The notes: a model not told the origin generated them from the sequence alone. A stretch of 64,000 nt of DNA from an uncultured Bartonella sp. (GCF_946479275.1 NZ_CAMLFE010000003.1:124001-188000); one strand, 5' to 3'. Shown: positions 19,464-28,363, counted from the stretch's first letter. A program made the numbers and translations.

Positions 19464-20001
19464 TGAATAAATATTTCACAAGGTTATGTTATACAACGTA
19501 AAGCGTCTGTAAGAATTTATTCATATAGTATTTTTATTTAAATAATTTTATCTTATACAATTATTTAAATCGATTTTGTAACGGAATAATTTCCGATTTT
19601 TATCCCAATCACTATATTGGATCCATAATTTCTACTATTTATACCGTATAATACTGTAAATGATGCATTTTTAACAGGAGGACAATAAAATAGTAGTTCT
19701 ATATGTTTCATCGTTGTTGTTCGTCTAACGTCTCGCAACACAGGGCAGAGTAGAATGTGAAGAAACGTAAATACACGAGCTACAACGATTTTTTGGTTTA
19801 TCCTGTTGGAAAAGTAGCCAACTTAATATCGGTTTACCGACATCATCGGCTTTAAAACACTGTCTATTGAAAATAGAGGCGATAGTTTTTGCCGTTTCTA
19901 AAACTAATTGACTTACTTTCGTTTTTGCAAAAGCAATTGTTTATCATCAGCAAAAATCCTGTTTGCTTCTCATGTCGCGCTTTTGAGGCAACCGCTGAAA
20001 T
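19464..20001. other. Intergenic region, no gene seen
   Basis: About 540 bases between convergent genes, AT-rich in its first 150 bases. An AGGAGG-like ribosome site occurs at 19677 but no ATG, GTG or TTG start follows at the right distance. No clear terminator hairpin was found. Confidence 0.5.
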
Positions 20002-20688
20002 TCAATTCGCCTCTGCACAGGAATTCTCCCAATAACCGCCATTCGGCTTGTCCCAGATACAAGCCTCGTCAATTTGATAGTTCTCCGGCAATTGCAAGCT
20101 TTTATCTTCATCCTGTGCATTTTTTAACTTGTACAGAGTGACCCTATCAACGGTGAGTTTATCGCCTTTCACTGCTATGACACCGGTGTTCATTATTGGC
20201 AAAACCTTCAAAAAGAACGTGAAAGCGCGCTGGAATTTCTCCGGCATAACCGCACCAGTATCCATTTCATCATAAACCATCATTCCGGGCTTTTGAGCTG
20301 AAATGAGATTGGTCAATTTAAACCTTGCAAGACCTACCGGAATGGTTCCCCGCACGGTAATTCCGTCTTCGTCGACGATGAACATAAGATAATCGTTTTT
20401 TTGCTCTGATAAAATGACAATATCGGATTCAACATTTTGAACATGTTTGAGTGCTTTTACCTTTGCAAGAATGCTATCGCGTGCACCTTTATCAGGTGCA
20501 TAACCGTGCACTGTTACGTTAAAGCCATCAACATCAAAAGAAAACCAATTTGTTTCAGCCCCAAGCTCTTTTAATTCATTGGAAAGATGCCGTTCCTGCC
20601 CGCCTATTCCGAACCACAGCCCCATGACAATTATGAAAACAATCACTGTAAGTGATGGCCAGAAGAATTTACGAATGAACATCAACAT
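20002..20688 (-). CDS. Membrane-anchored BON-domain protein
   Basis: A 228-residue protein. One transmembrane or uncleaved signal segment lies near the N-terminus (FFWPSLTVIVFIIVMGLWFGI). It is followed by one BON-like unit (VTVHGYAPDKGARDSILAKV, then LKHVQNVESDIVIL) and a second, weaker alpha-beta unit (MFIVDEDGITVRGTIPVG). The end carries two cysteines (DEACIWDK, ENSCAEAN) that could form a disulfide in the periplasm. BON domains bind membranes or other cell-envelope parts. In rhizobia related N-terminal regions are joined to an OmpA peptidoglycan-binding domain, which is missing here. The gene is divergent from hutA. Confidence 0.65.
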   Translation of the reverse strand: MLMFIRKFFWPSLTVIVFIIVMGLWFGIGGQERHLSNELKELGAETNWFSFDVDGFNVTVHGYAPDKGARDSILAKVKALKHVQNVESDIVILSEQKNDYLMFIVDEDGITVRGTIPVGLARFKLTNLISAQKPGMMVYDEMDTGAVMPEKFQRAFTFFLKVLPIMNTGVIAVKGDKLTVDRVTLYKLKNAQDEDKSLQLPENYQIDEACIWDKPNGGYWENSCAEAN

Positions 20689-21059
20689 TTCCTATGATGA
20701 TTGAGATACTATCTGTTTTAATCAAACCGGTTTTTGCATACAATGGCTTTTTGTCTCTTTCCGCGTTAATCGCTCCTGAAGATAAAACAACACCCGTTTA
20801 TAAAACCTTTTTGCCAAGTTCCTGTCTTCTATAGTTGAGACCGCGTATTCCAGCTCCCTTCGGAAAAGCAGGTAAATCAAGCTATCCGGTGTCGATCTGT
20901 CTTTTGCAGGTTTTTCTTGATTATTTTTATCATGTTTTGTATGAGGGACAAATCAACGTTCGGGGCGTTGAAAATTATGCTCAGCCAGCCGGTTAAAAAT
21001 CCAGCAAGCCAGGCGCTTCTTCCAAATACATATCATTCTTAAAAGCGAGGGACGAAGGA
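20689..21059. other. Divergent promoter region between the BON gene and hutA
   Basis: About 370 bases. It contains the RirA-type box at 20918-20932, 127 bases before the hutA ATG. No gene is seen. Confidence 0.6.
20918..20932 (+). promoter_or_regulatory. RirA-type iron-responsive operator (TGA-N9-TCA) before hutA
   Basis: The 15-mer TGATTATTTTTATCA matches TGA-N9-TCA, the operator of the iron regulator RirA in Rhizobiales. The match lies upstream of the heme receptor gene, and a second one lies upstream of hemP at 23487-23501. The motif is short, so a single copy could be chance; two copies at the two expected places make regulation likely. Confidence 0.65.
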
Positions 21060-23279
21060 ATGCTGTTTAAGATCGGGACGAGACTGAAAACATGTGCTGA
21101 ATTGGGCGGACTGACAATCGCAATTCCCCTGACAATCGCGGTTCCCTTGACAATCGCAATTCCTATGTCTGTTTTTGCACAGGAGGCGGAAAATAACCGC
21201 ACGCAGCTCAATCCCGTCATTGTTAAATCAAAATCCGAATTATTGAAGCTCAACAATGCGACTATTTTAACCGAGCGTAAGACTGCCAAAGACATAGCTG
21301 ACAAACAGGTTGACGATGTTCATGATATTGATCGGCTTGATCCTTCAATCAACTATAATTCTGCAAGCGACAGTTTCAACATTAGGGGGCTAGACCAGAA
21401 CCGTGTACTGACAACGATCGACGGCATTCGTCTTCCTTGGCTTTATGACGGATCACGACAAGTCAAAAATGGCATATCGCTTTTCGATTTTTCATCGCTT
21501 TCAACGTTGGATATTATTCATGGAGCCAATTCAAGCCTTTATGGTTCGGGAGCATTGGGCGGGGTCGTTGCACTACGCACACTTGATCCCGAAGACCTTC
21601 TGACAACTGACAAGAATTGGGCAAGCCTGACTAAAGGCAGCTATGATTCAACCGATAGCAGTTGGCGCATAAACGAAGCATTTGCAATGCGCGCACAACA
21701 GACCTACGCCTTGTTCCAAGGTGGCTATACACGTGGGAAACAGCGTGAAAACAACGGAAGCGGTGGGGGATACGGTGCAAACCGTGTCGATATGAACCCG
21801 ACAACATTCGATCAGGATAATTTGCTTTTCAAAATATATCAACATATCGATGGCAGCCAACGGGTCGGCTTTACTGCCGAGCGTTTCAATCTTTCCAAAG
21901 ACATTGATACTTACAATTTGTCGACATCCACCTACCGCCCCGGTTCGGGAACAGAAGATGATGAAAAACGCCGTGAGCGTCTCTCACTGTCTTATGACTA
22001 TAATGGAGGCGGATTTCTTGATGAAGCCCACGGAATTGTTTATTGGCAAAGGCAACGCACCGATGAGAAATCGGAATCCGACCGCATATCCATTCCAAAA
22101 GGTTATTATATGCGGGACAACCTTATCCGCGACACAGACTATGGCATCAATATTGCCGGACTGAAAAAACTTGAAGCAGGGGCAACAACGCACACATTGC
22201 GGTTAGCAACCGAAGCATCATCTTCAAAATTCCAACAATATGCTGCCGGAGCGGATAACTGCCCTCCCCCGCCGTTTAAAGGGCCTTTCATGGCGTGCAA
22301 ATTCATGCACATCAACCAATCGGATTCTCCGAATACTGACAGTACCATTTTCGGTTTGTCTGCCGAAGATGAAATCGGCTTTCTCGCTAACCGTTTAAGA
22401 TTGACGCCCGGATTACGTTACGATTGGTACGATCATCGTCCGCAAGACACTTATGCTTATGAACATGGTGCAGGCTTCGAGGGCTATCCGCCGAATAACA
22501 GCCATTCACACCTGTCGCCAAAACTTAGAGCAGAATGGGATGCACGAAACGATGTCACGCTTTACGCACAATGGGCACAGGCATTTCGTGCTCCCAGCGT
22601 TACCGAGCTTTATCTGAACTATACCAATCCGGGTTTTTATTACACACGCGGCAATCCCGACCTGAAACCCGAAACCAGTAACGGTTATGATATAGGGGCA
22701 AGGCTCGGCAATGATGATCTTGGAGGATCTGTCAGCCTTTTCTCGAATTATTACCGCAATTTCATTGATGAAATCGATTTGGGTGCAAACCGCGAATTCA
22801 TGCTTCAACGTTTGAATTATATCAATCGCGCTCATGTTCGCATCTCCGGAATCGAGGCCAAAGGACATATTGTTTTTTCAAACGGTTGGCATACCAATGC
22901 GGCACTCGCCTATGCCGAAGGAAAAGACACCGACAATGATGAACATCTCAATTCCATACCCGCGCTGAAAGGGATCATCGGTGTCGGATATGCCCGTGAA
23001 CAATGGGGTTCGGATGTTTCGTTGACGGCTGCTGCAAAGCGCAACAAAGTTGAAGAAAACTCCGATTTTGCAAAAACTCCGGGCTATACACTTGTTGATC
23101 TTACCGGCTGGTGGGAACCTCTCGGCAAAAAAGGTCCCAGATTACAAGCAGGCATCTATAATCTCTTTGACAAGCGTTATTGGAATGCAGTCGACCTTCC
23201 TTCGGCTCCGGCGTCGCCGAAAGATTATTACAGTCAGCCCGGACGCACATTCAAAATATCTTTCACACAAAAACTCTGA
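21060..23279 (+). CDS. hutA: TonB-dependent heme/hemoglobin receptor, HutA/HmuR family
   Basis: A 739-residue outer-membrane receptor that imports heme using TonB energy. The signal region is unusual, with three in-frame copies of a six-residue unit LTIA(I/V)P. The plug domain follows (SASDSFNIRGLDQNRVLTTIDGIRLP in part; LDIIHGANSSLYGSGALGGVVALRT). The barrel has the conserved receptor block APSVTELYLNYTNPGFYYTRGNPDLKPETS. The C-terminus ends in a phenylalanine-containing strand (RTFKISFTQKL), as needed for barrel assembly. A RirA-type box lies upstream. It opens the hutA-hemP-hemS-hutB-hutC-hmuV locus. No tonB gene is beside it. Confidence 0.9.
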   Translation: MLFKIGTRLKTCAELGGLTIAIPLTIAVPLTIAIPMSVFAQEAENNRTQLNPVIVKSKSELLKLNNATILTERKTAKDIADKQVDDVHDIDRLDPSINYNSASDSFNIRGLDQNRVLTTIDGIRLPWLYDGSRQVKNGISLFDFSSLSTLDIIHGANSSLYGSGALGGVVALRTLDPEDLLTTDKNWASLTKGSYDSTDSSWRINEAFAMRAQQTYALFQGGYTRGKQRENNGSGGGYGANRVDMNPTTFDQDNLLFKIYQHIDGSQRVGFTAERFNLSKDIDTYNLSTSTYRPGSGTEDDEKRRERLSLSYDYNGGGFLDEAHGIVYWQRQRTDEKSESDRISIPKGYYMRDNLIRDTDYGINIAGLKKLEAGATTHTLRLATEASSSKFQQYAAGADNCPPPPFKGPFMACKFMHINQSDSPNTDSTIFGLSAEDEIGFLANRLRLTPGLRYDWYDHRPQDTYAYEHGAGFEGYPPNNSHSHLSPKLRAEWDARNDVTLYAQWAQAFRAPSVTELYLNYTNPGFYYTRGNPDLKPETSNGYDIGARLGNDDLGGSVSLFSNYYRNFIDEIDLGANREFMLQRLNYINRAHVRISGIEAKGHIVFSNGWHTNAALAYAEGKDTDNDEHLNSIPALKGIIGVGYAREQWGSDVSLTAAAKRNKVEENSDFAKTPGYTLVDLTGWWEPLGKKGPRLQAGIYNLFDKRYWNAVDLPSAPASPKDYYSQPGRTFKISFTQKL
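21111..21164 (+). repeat. Three tandem 18-bp repeats inside the hutA signal-peptide region
   Basis: The unit CTGACAATCGCAATTCCC occurs three times without spacers, the second and third copies with one to three changes. It encodes LTIAIP, LTIAVP and LTIAIP. Because the unit is a multiple of three, gain or loss of a copy would change only the length of the hydrophobic core. Confidence 0.9.
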
Positions 23280-23400
23280 TGCAATCAGCGATCGAGTGCG
23301 GGCCGGGTCGAACCGAACCGGCTCGCAAGATAACCGGTTTCAACGGTTTGTCTTCTGAAAATAGCTGCAAGAGCTGTGACTTGAACACAAAATGAAAACT

Positions 23401-23460
23401 CCAACTTCGGGCAATACGAACCAACTTCGGGCAATACGAACCAACTTCCGGCCATACGAA
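23401..23460 (+). repeat. Three tandem 20-bp repeats between hutA and hemP
   Basis: Three back-to-back 20-base units. The first two are identical and the third differs at two positions. Each ends in ATACGAA. The array is directly upstream of the RirA-type box and hemP start region and is not coding in any called gene. Confidence 0.92.
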
Positions 23461-23481
23461 AAAGTGTATTGCCATTTTATA

Positions 23482-23506
23482 AAACATGATAAAAATTATC
23501 ATGTTT
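23482..23506 (+). promoter_or_regulatory. RirA-type operator within a 10-bp inverted repeat before hemP
   Basis: AAACATGATA and TATCATGTTT are perfect inverted arms around AAAAT. The core at 23487-23501 reads TGATAAAAATTATCA, a TGA-N9-TCA iron-responsive operator. It ends 26 bases before the hemP ATG, so a bound repressor would block initiation. Compare the match before hutA at 20918-20932. A Fur-like reading of the same palindrome is also possible. Confidence 0.7.
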
Positions 23507-23527
23507 ATAACTGACAGGTAAAAGTTG

Positions 23528-23695
23528 ATGCAGGAAAACCTTGAATTGCAATCGGGCGGCCCTTCGAGCCAACCTTCAACGATGATTGAAAGCAAAGCGT
23601 TATTCGGCGCGAACAAAGAAGTGTTGATCCATCACGAAGGAGCCACTTATCGGCTGAAAATCACCCGTTTTGGCAAACTTATTCTGAATAAATAG
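23528..23695 (+). CDS. hemP: HemP/HmuP family small hemin-uptake protein
   Basis: A 55-residue protein. The C-terminal half has the HemP pattern: SKALFGANKEVLIHHEGATY, then RLKITRFGKLILNK at the very end. In related bacteria HmuP acts as a small activator of heme-receptor transcription together with Irr; HemP is found in many heme-uptake loci. The N-terminal 20 residues (MQENLELQSGGPSSQPSTM) are variable, and an internal ATG (codon 19) gives a shorter alternative. It lies just after a RirA-type box and 14 bases before hemS. Its size makes it easy to miss. Confidence 0.85.
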   Translation: MQENLELQSGGPSSQPSTMIESKALFGANKEVLIHHEGATYRLKITRFGKLILNK

Positions 23696-23709
23696 AAAGG
23701 TGAACACCC

Positions 23710-24753
23710 ATGACACTGGAGAGCGGAACTATCCTCTCACTGCGTGAGCAAAATAAGAATTTACGGGATAGGGAATTTGTAGAATCCATAGGTATTTCGG
23801 AAGCTGAACTGGTTGAAGCTTTCATTTCGACCGGTAAAGCGCAAAGGCTCAAAGTCGACGTTCCACTATTGTTAAAAAATGCCCATAAGCTTGGCGAAAT
23901 AATGGCTCTTACCCGCAATGAATATGCGGTGAGTGAAAAAAAAGGCCATTTCCAGAATGTTTTCCCCGGAAGCGACGTTTCTATGACGCTTGGCCAAATT
24001 GACCTTCGCATTTTCCAAAACAATTGGAAATTTGCGTTTGTCCGCACCATGCCTGTCCATGACAGGATTGTGGATAGCCTACAGTTTTTCGATGCTTATG
24101 GCGAGGCTGTCTTCAAACTCTATCCCGAACCAACAACCAATCTTGATGAATGGATCAAACTTGTTGCCCTTTTGAAGGTTGATGCGCCGAAGGAACAATT
24201 GCAGGTTTTACGAGCAACGCCCTATGATAATTCGTCTACACACAATGCGGATATTGAAGAATTCCGCAATCGCTGGCGGCAAATGACCGACGTTCACCAG
24301 CTTCATGACATATTGAAAGAACTAAAAATTGGCCGACACGACGCAGTCAAACTTGTTGGTAGCGAATTCGCCAATGAAGTGCGTGCCGATTCAGTCGAAA
24401 TTCTTCTACAAAGTACTGCCGAACGGGAAGTTCCTATCATGTGTTTTGTGGGTAATAAGGGATGCATCCAGATTTTTACCGGAAAAGTTGAAAAACTCAA
24501 AAAAGTTGACGGCTGGTTCAATATTCTGGATGAAAAATTTCACCTTCACCTGCTCACATCGGGAATTTCACGCATCTGGAATGTACGCAAACCGACCAGC
24601 GACGGTTATGTCAGTTCATTGGAAGTTTTCGACCAGAATGGCGAAATGATTATTCAATTTTTCGGAAAACGGAGTGCCGGCGAACAGGAGCGTGAGGATT
24701 GGCGCAGTTTGTTAAGCGAGCTTCCTCCTGCGCCGGAAATGGCCGTCGCATAA
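23710..24753 (+). CDS. hemS: Hemin-degrading/trafficking factor HemS (ChuS/HmuS family)
   Basis: HemS (347 residues) handles imported heme in the cytoplasm, by storage, transfer or breakdown to release iron. The protein has the expected two similar halves. The first contains LRDREFVESIGISEAELVEAF and, later, GEIMALTRNEYAVSEKKGHF; the second repeats the pattern with ADSVEILLQSTAEREVPIMCFVGNKGCIQIFTGKVEKL in outline. FHLHLLTSGISRIWNVRKPT in the second half is the conserved region before the heme site. It follows hemP and precedes hutB in one orientation. Confidence 0.92.
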   Translation: MTLESGTILSLREQNKNLRDREFVESIGISEAELVEAFISTGKAQRLKVDVPLLLKNAHKLGEIMALTRNEYAVSEKKGHFQNVFPGSDVSMTLGQIDLRIFQNNWKFAFVRTMPVHDRIVDSLQFFDAYGEAVFKLYPEPTTNLDEWIKLVALLKVDAPKEQLQVLRATPYDNSSTHNADIEEFRNRWRQMTDVHQLHDILKELKIGRHDAVKLVGSEFANEVRADSVEILLQSTAEREVPIMCFVGNKGCIQIFTGKVEKLKKVDGWFNILDEKFHLHLLTSGISRIWNVRKPTSDGYVSSLEVFDQNGEMIIQFFGKRSAGEQEREDWRSLLSELPPAPEMAVA

Positions 24754-24774
24754 CACTTACAGAAATTGATACCG

Positions 24775-25707
24775 ATGAAATATGTTTTCGCTGATAACGA
24801 TTATGCGCGTTCTGTTTGGCCGGATATTTTTCGGCCCGATCTGCGCGGCATAGTTCTGTGGTTTGTAGCAACACTTGTCATCGTGCTTTTTCCGGCGATA
24901 GCGATAGCCAATCCGGTCGATGAATTTCCCGAAGGTGCAAAGATCATATCAATCGGCGGAACATTGACAGAAATTGTTTATGCATTAGGTGGAGGTGACC
25001 GGTTAATCGCCCGCGACACGACAAGCACCTATCCGGCGGAAGCACAAAAACTGCCTGATGTCGGTTACATGCGAAATTTATCGCCTGAAGGCATTTTGTC
25101 TCTTCGTCCCGAAGCGATTTTGCTCGATCAGCAGAGTGGCCCCGCTTCGACAATCGAAATTTTGGAAAATGCCGGCGTGCCGATGCTTGAAGTCGCTGAA
25201 CATTTTACAAGGGAAGGAATTAACGAAAAGATTTTGAAAATCGGTCATGCTTTGCATGAAGGACAAAAAGCACAACAGTTGACAGCAATTGTTGATGAAG
25301 AATTTGCAAAAAACGATGCGCTGTTAAAAGATTTACCCCACACAAAACGCATCCTTTTTGTTTTGACAATACAAAATGGCCGTCTCATGGCGGCAGGAAA
25401 GAATACGGCCGCTGATGGTATTATCAAACTGGCGGGCGCAACAAATGCCATTGACGGCTTTAACGGTTATAAGCTTCTTACCGATGAAGCCATTATTGAA
25501 GCCCGTCCGGATCTGATTTTATTGATGGCTCATTCCGCTACGAGCACAACAGTCGACGATATATATAAAATACCGGCAATCGAGACGACACCTGCTTTCA
25601 AAAACAAAGCAATAAAACAAATGGACGGACTTTATCTATTAGGCTTTGGACCAAGAACGCCTCTTGCCATACGTGAAGTCGTTCAAACTCTCTATAAAAG
25701 CGAGTGA
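24775..25707 (+). CDS. hutB: Periplasmic heme-binding protein of the heme ABC transporter
   Basis: HutB/HmuT (310 residues) carries heme from the outer-membrane receptor to the inner-membrane permease. An unusually long N-terminal stretch precedes the signal segment (VLWFVATLVIVLFPAIAIA; likely cut near IANP). The mature part reads KIISIGGTLTEIVYALGGGDRLIARDTTSTYP in outline, then LPDVGYMRNLSPEGILSLRPEAILLD, the class III binding-protein pattern. The ATG at 24775 is preferred over a TTG three codons upstream. It is followed by hutC after a gap of about 160 bases. Confidence 0.92.
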   Translation: MKYVFADNDYARSVWPDIFRPDLRGIVLWFVATLVIVLFPAIAIANPVDEFPEGAKIISIGGTLTEIVYALGGGDRLIARDTTSTYPAEAQKLPDVGYMRNLSPEGILSLRPEAILLDQQSGPASTIEILENAGVPMLEVAEHFTREGINEKILKIGHALHEGQKAQQLTAIVDEEFAKNDALLKDLPHTKRILFVLTIQNGRLMAAGKNTAADGIIKLAGATNAIDGFNGYKLLTDEAIIEARPDLILLMAHSATSTTVDDIYKIPAIETTPAFKNKAIKQMDGLYLLGFGPRTPLAIREVVQTLYKSE

Positions 25708-25868
25708 TGAAATTATGCCGGATTGCAAAACCGAAACGCGATTGGGCTGCTCAAACCATACCGGAGGGATTGGTTGGCTCAACACCTGTTTCCTTAAAAC
25801 TTGTTTCGCTATTTTTCGAGGTTTTTCGAGCACTTTTTATTTGAACGGGAACGCATGAGCAAAACAAC

Positions 25869-26948
25869 ATGGTAGCGACATTGTTTTCATATCGTCCGGT
25901 CAAAGGCGATCGCAGCATTCGGGGAAAAATAGCCCTATTTTTACTCGTCGCATTGTTTTTCATGTCGGTATATTGCGGTCTCGTTTTCGGCGCTTATAAA
26001 GTTCCAATTTCCGATTTTTTTAAATCGGTTATACAAAATGGCTTTTCAGAAAGCTCCAAATCGCGTGATTATCTTGTGCTCGTCAATATCCGGCCACCAC
26101 GTGTAATTCTTGCCGCATTGGTTGGTTCGGCACTTGCTATCTCCGGCGTACTTATGCAAGGTTTATTCCGTAACCCTCTCGCCGATCCGGGAATTATGGG
26201 GGTATCATCCGGCTCCGCATTGGGAGCCGTTATCATCATTGTTGGTTCAAGCCTGTTGCCCCCGTTTTTCATAAACGTCCTTGGAAGTTTCACGATTGTC
26301 ACCGGCGCCTTTTTTGGCGGCTTGATGACAACCATTATTTTGTATTTTATCGCAACCAGAAATAACCGGACATCGGTTACCACGATGTTGCTTGCCGGAA
26401 TTGCATTGAGTGCCTTATGTGCGGCTCTAACGGGATTTCTCATCTTCATTGCCAATGACAACCAATTGCGGGATATAACCTTCTGGAACCTTGGTTCACT
26501 CGCCGGTGCCACATGGTCACGTGTTGCAATCGCCTGCCCCTTCATTCTAACCGGTATTGTCGTTGCACCATTTCTTTCACGCGGAATGAACGCGCTATCG
26601 CTTGATGAAGCTGTTGCCGGACATCTGGGGTTCGAGGTTCAACGCTTGAAATATTTAACGATTTTTCTTGTTGCTTTTATGTGTGGTGGTGCTGTGTCTG
26701 TAAGCGGCAATATCGGTTTCATCGGAATTATTGTGCCTCATATCTTGCGCCTCACAATCGGCCCCGATCATCGTTTTCTCATACCTTGTTCGGCTCTTCT
26801 CGGTGCTTCCATGCTCATTCTAACCGATACTGTTTCACGCATCATTGTGGCACCGGCCGAACTTCCTATCGGCATCATCACCTCGCTGATCGGCGGCCCG
26901 TTTTTCCTGTGGGTTTTGCTTAAACAACGTGGAAACTTCAACCAATGA
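25869..26948 (+). CDS. hutC: Heme ABC transporter permease
   Basis: HutC/HmuU (359 residues) is a FecCD-type permease with about ten transmembrane segments. Typical blocks are RPPRVILAALVGSALAISGVLMQGLFRNPLADPGIMGVSSGSALGA in outline, TMLLAGIALSALCAALTGF, and GFIGIIVPHILRLTIGPDHR, where the coupling region contacts the ATPase. The last four bases overlap the hmuV start (ATGA), so both subunits are made in step. The gap before it, behind hutB, has no second iron box. Confidence 0.94.
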   Translation: MVATLFSYRPVKGDRSIRGKIALFLLVALFFMSVYCGLVFGAYKVPISDFFKSVIQNGFSESSKSRDYLVLVNIRPPRVILAALVGSALAISGVLMQGLFRNPLADPGIMGVSSGSALGAVIIIVGSSLLPPFFINVLGSFTIVTGAFFGGLMTTIILYFIATRNNRTSVTTMLLAGIALSALCAALTGFLIFIANDNQLRDITFWNLGSLAGATWSRVAIACPFILTGIVVAPFLSRGMNALSLDEAVAGHLGFEVQRLKYLTIFLVAFMCGGAVSVSGNIGFIGIIVPHILRLTIGPDHRFLIPCSALLGASMLILTDTVSRIIVAPAELPIGIITSLIGGPFFLWVLLKQRGNFNQ

Positions 26949-27730
26949 TCGAAACCGAAAATCTCGAACTCACCCTCGGAAAAAGCCCTATATTGCACAG
27001 CCTGAATTTCAAGGCACAAGCCGGACATCTAACCACGATTATCGGAACCAACGGTTCGGGAAAGACAACACTTGTCAAAGCTTTAAGCGGCGAACTTTCC
27101 TATAGCGGAAAAATAACAATTAACGGCGACGACATAGCCCGAAAAAAACCGTCGGAAATGGCATTGGTAAGAGCGGTACTTCAACAATCAACAGATGTGA
27201 GTTTTCCTTTCCTCGTCAGGGAAGTCGTAGCGCTCGGTCTTTTAAACAGTCTCCACCCCGAATTTATTAAAAAGAAATTGCCTGAAATGGCTTTAGAGAA
27301 GGTAGATTTGGCTGGCTATGAGGGACGCTTTTATCATGAATTATCGGGCGGCGAACAGGCCCGCGTACAACTTGCCCGCGTGATATGTCAGATTTGGGAA
27401 CCGGTTTTCAATGGCATTCCGCGCTGGTTATTTCTGGATGAACCGGTTGCGAGTCTGGATATCTATCATCAACTCGCGGTTATGGATATTGCACGCGGTT
27501 TTTCAAAAGCCGGTGGCGGCGTTATTGCTATTTTGCATGATCTCAATTTGGCCGCCCATTATAGTGACAAAATCATTGTCATGGACCATGGACATATTGT
27601 CAAGGAAGGTTCGCCGGCAGCAGTCCTGACCACGCCAATGCTGCGTGAAATCTATCATTGCAAGCTCACCGTCGGCAAAATACCTGCCGAGGGTGTGCCA
27701 TTTGTTCTCCCTCAATCGGCTTATTTATGA
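26945..27730 (+). CDS. hmuV: Heme ABC transporter ATP-binding protein
   Basis: HmuV (261 residues) powers heme import through HutC. Walker A is GTNGSGKTT (34-42), the ABC signature LSGGEQARVQLARV begins at about residue 133, Walker B is WLFLDEPVASLD (161-172), and the H-loop is AILHDLN. The region WEPVFNGIPRWLFLDEP has the short HmuV-type insert before Walker B. It overlaps hutC by four bases and closes the heme-uptake operon. It is convergent with the CMD-protein gene that ends at 27755, and a weak CTTCAG/CTGAAG hairpin lies in the gap. Confidence 0.94.
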   Translation: MIETENLELTLGKSPILHSLNFKAQAGHLTTIIGTNGSGKTTLVKALSGELSYSGKITINGDDIARKKPSEMALVRAVLQQSTDVSFPFLVREVVALGLLNSLHPEFIKKKLPEMALEKVDLAGYEGRFYHELSGGEQARVQLARVICQIWEPVFNGIPRWLFLDEPVASLDIYHQLAVMDIARGFSKAGGGVIAILHDLNLAAHYSDKIIVMDHGHIVKEGSPAAVLTTPMLREIYHCKLTVGKIPAEGVPFVLPQSAYL

Positions 27731-27754
27731 TCGAAGCATGAACTTCAGACGTTT

Positions 27755-28363
27755 TTATTTTTGCTGAAGCTCCGGTTCGCCTAGTGATAACATTAACCGG
27801 TTGGCCCAATTAAAAAAACTGACAGCGTGGATAACATCGAAAATTTCATCATCATCAAGACCTGCGGCACGAAGCGCATCGATTTCTGTTTTTCCAAAGA
27901 CCGGCGGTGTTTGACTAAGCGTTGACGCAGCAGAAACAATGGCATTCCAGCGCTCCCCCAAATCGGCAGAGATGCCCTTATCAAGGAGTTCATCAACATC
28001 AGCCGGTTTTTTTGAATAAACAGCCGCATGTCGGGCATGAACGGAAGCACAATAAATACAGCCATTGAAGCGCGATGTTGCAGCGGCTGCAAGCTCACGC
28101 TCGGCACGGGGCAAACCATCGACAGTATTATAAAAAATATCCTTATCTGTCCGTGTTCGCGCTTCCAATATGTCGGGATCGCGCGCCAGCAAACGGAAAT
28201 AATCCGATTTAGCACGAGCCGGTTCCACTAAAGAGTCACGTTGACGCTCGCTCAAACTCGCTTCCGCAACCGGTTCGATCCACGCTATCCAATCAAGGTT
28301 GTCGCGCGTAAAGACATTGGGGCTTTTGATTTTTTTGGTCGAATTACTTGGCTTTGTGTTCAT
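27755..28363 (-). CDS. Alkylhydroperoxidase-like (CMD) domain protein, Avi_7169-type
   Basis: A 202-residue AhpD-like protein. The redox motif is intact: FNGCIYCASVHARH, with Cys102, Cys105 and His109. An upstream RAERELAAAATSRF segment carries the acidic residue expected in the proton relay. The protein resembles the alkylhydroperoxidase-domain family that occurs with a second CMD protein and a luciferase-like monooxygenase, and all three are found here in a row. The electron donor and substrate are not known. It is the last gene of that operon, 69 bases after the second CMD gene. Confidence 0.75.
   Translation of the reverse strand: MNTKPSNSTKKIKSPNVFTRDNLDWIAWIEPVAEASLSERQRDSLVEPARAKSDYFRLLARDPDILEARTRTDKDIFYNTVDGLPRAERELAAAATSRFNGCIYCASVHARHAAVYSKKPADVDELLDKGISADLGERWNAIVSAASTLSQTPPVFGKTEIDALRAAGLDDDEIFDVIHAVSFFNWANRLMLSLGEPELQQK

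Noticed and set aside
19677-19760. Strong AGGAGG-like site in the gap after the lytic transglycosylase
   Set aside because: No start codon follows at a workable distance and the frame soon ends.
23300-23325. GC-rich hairpin after hutA, considered as a terminator
   Set aside because: One mismatch in the stem and no T run after it.
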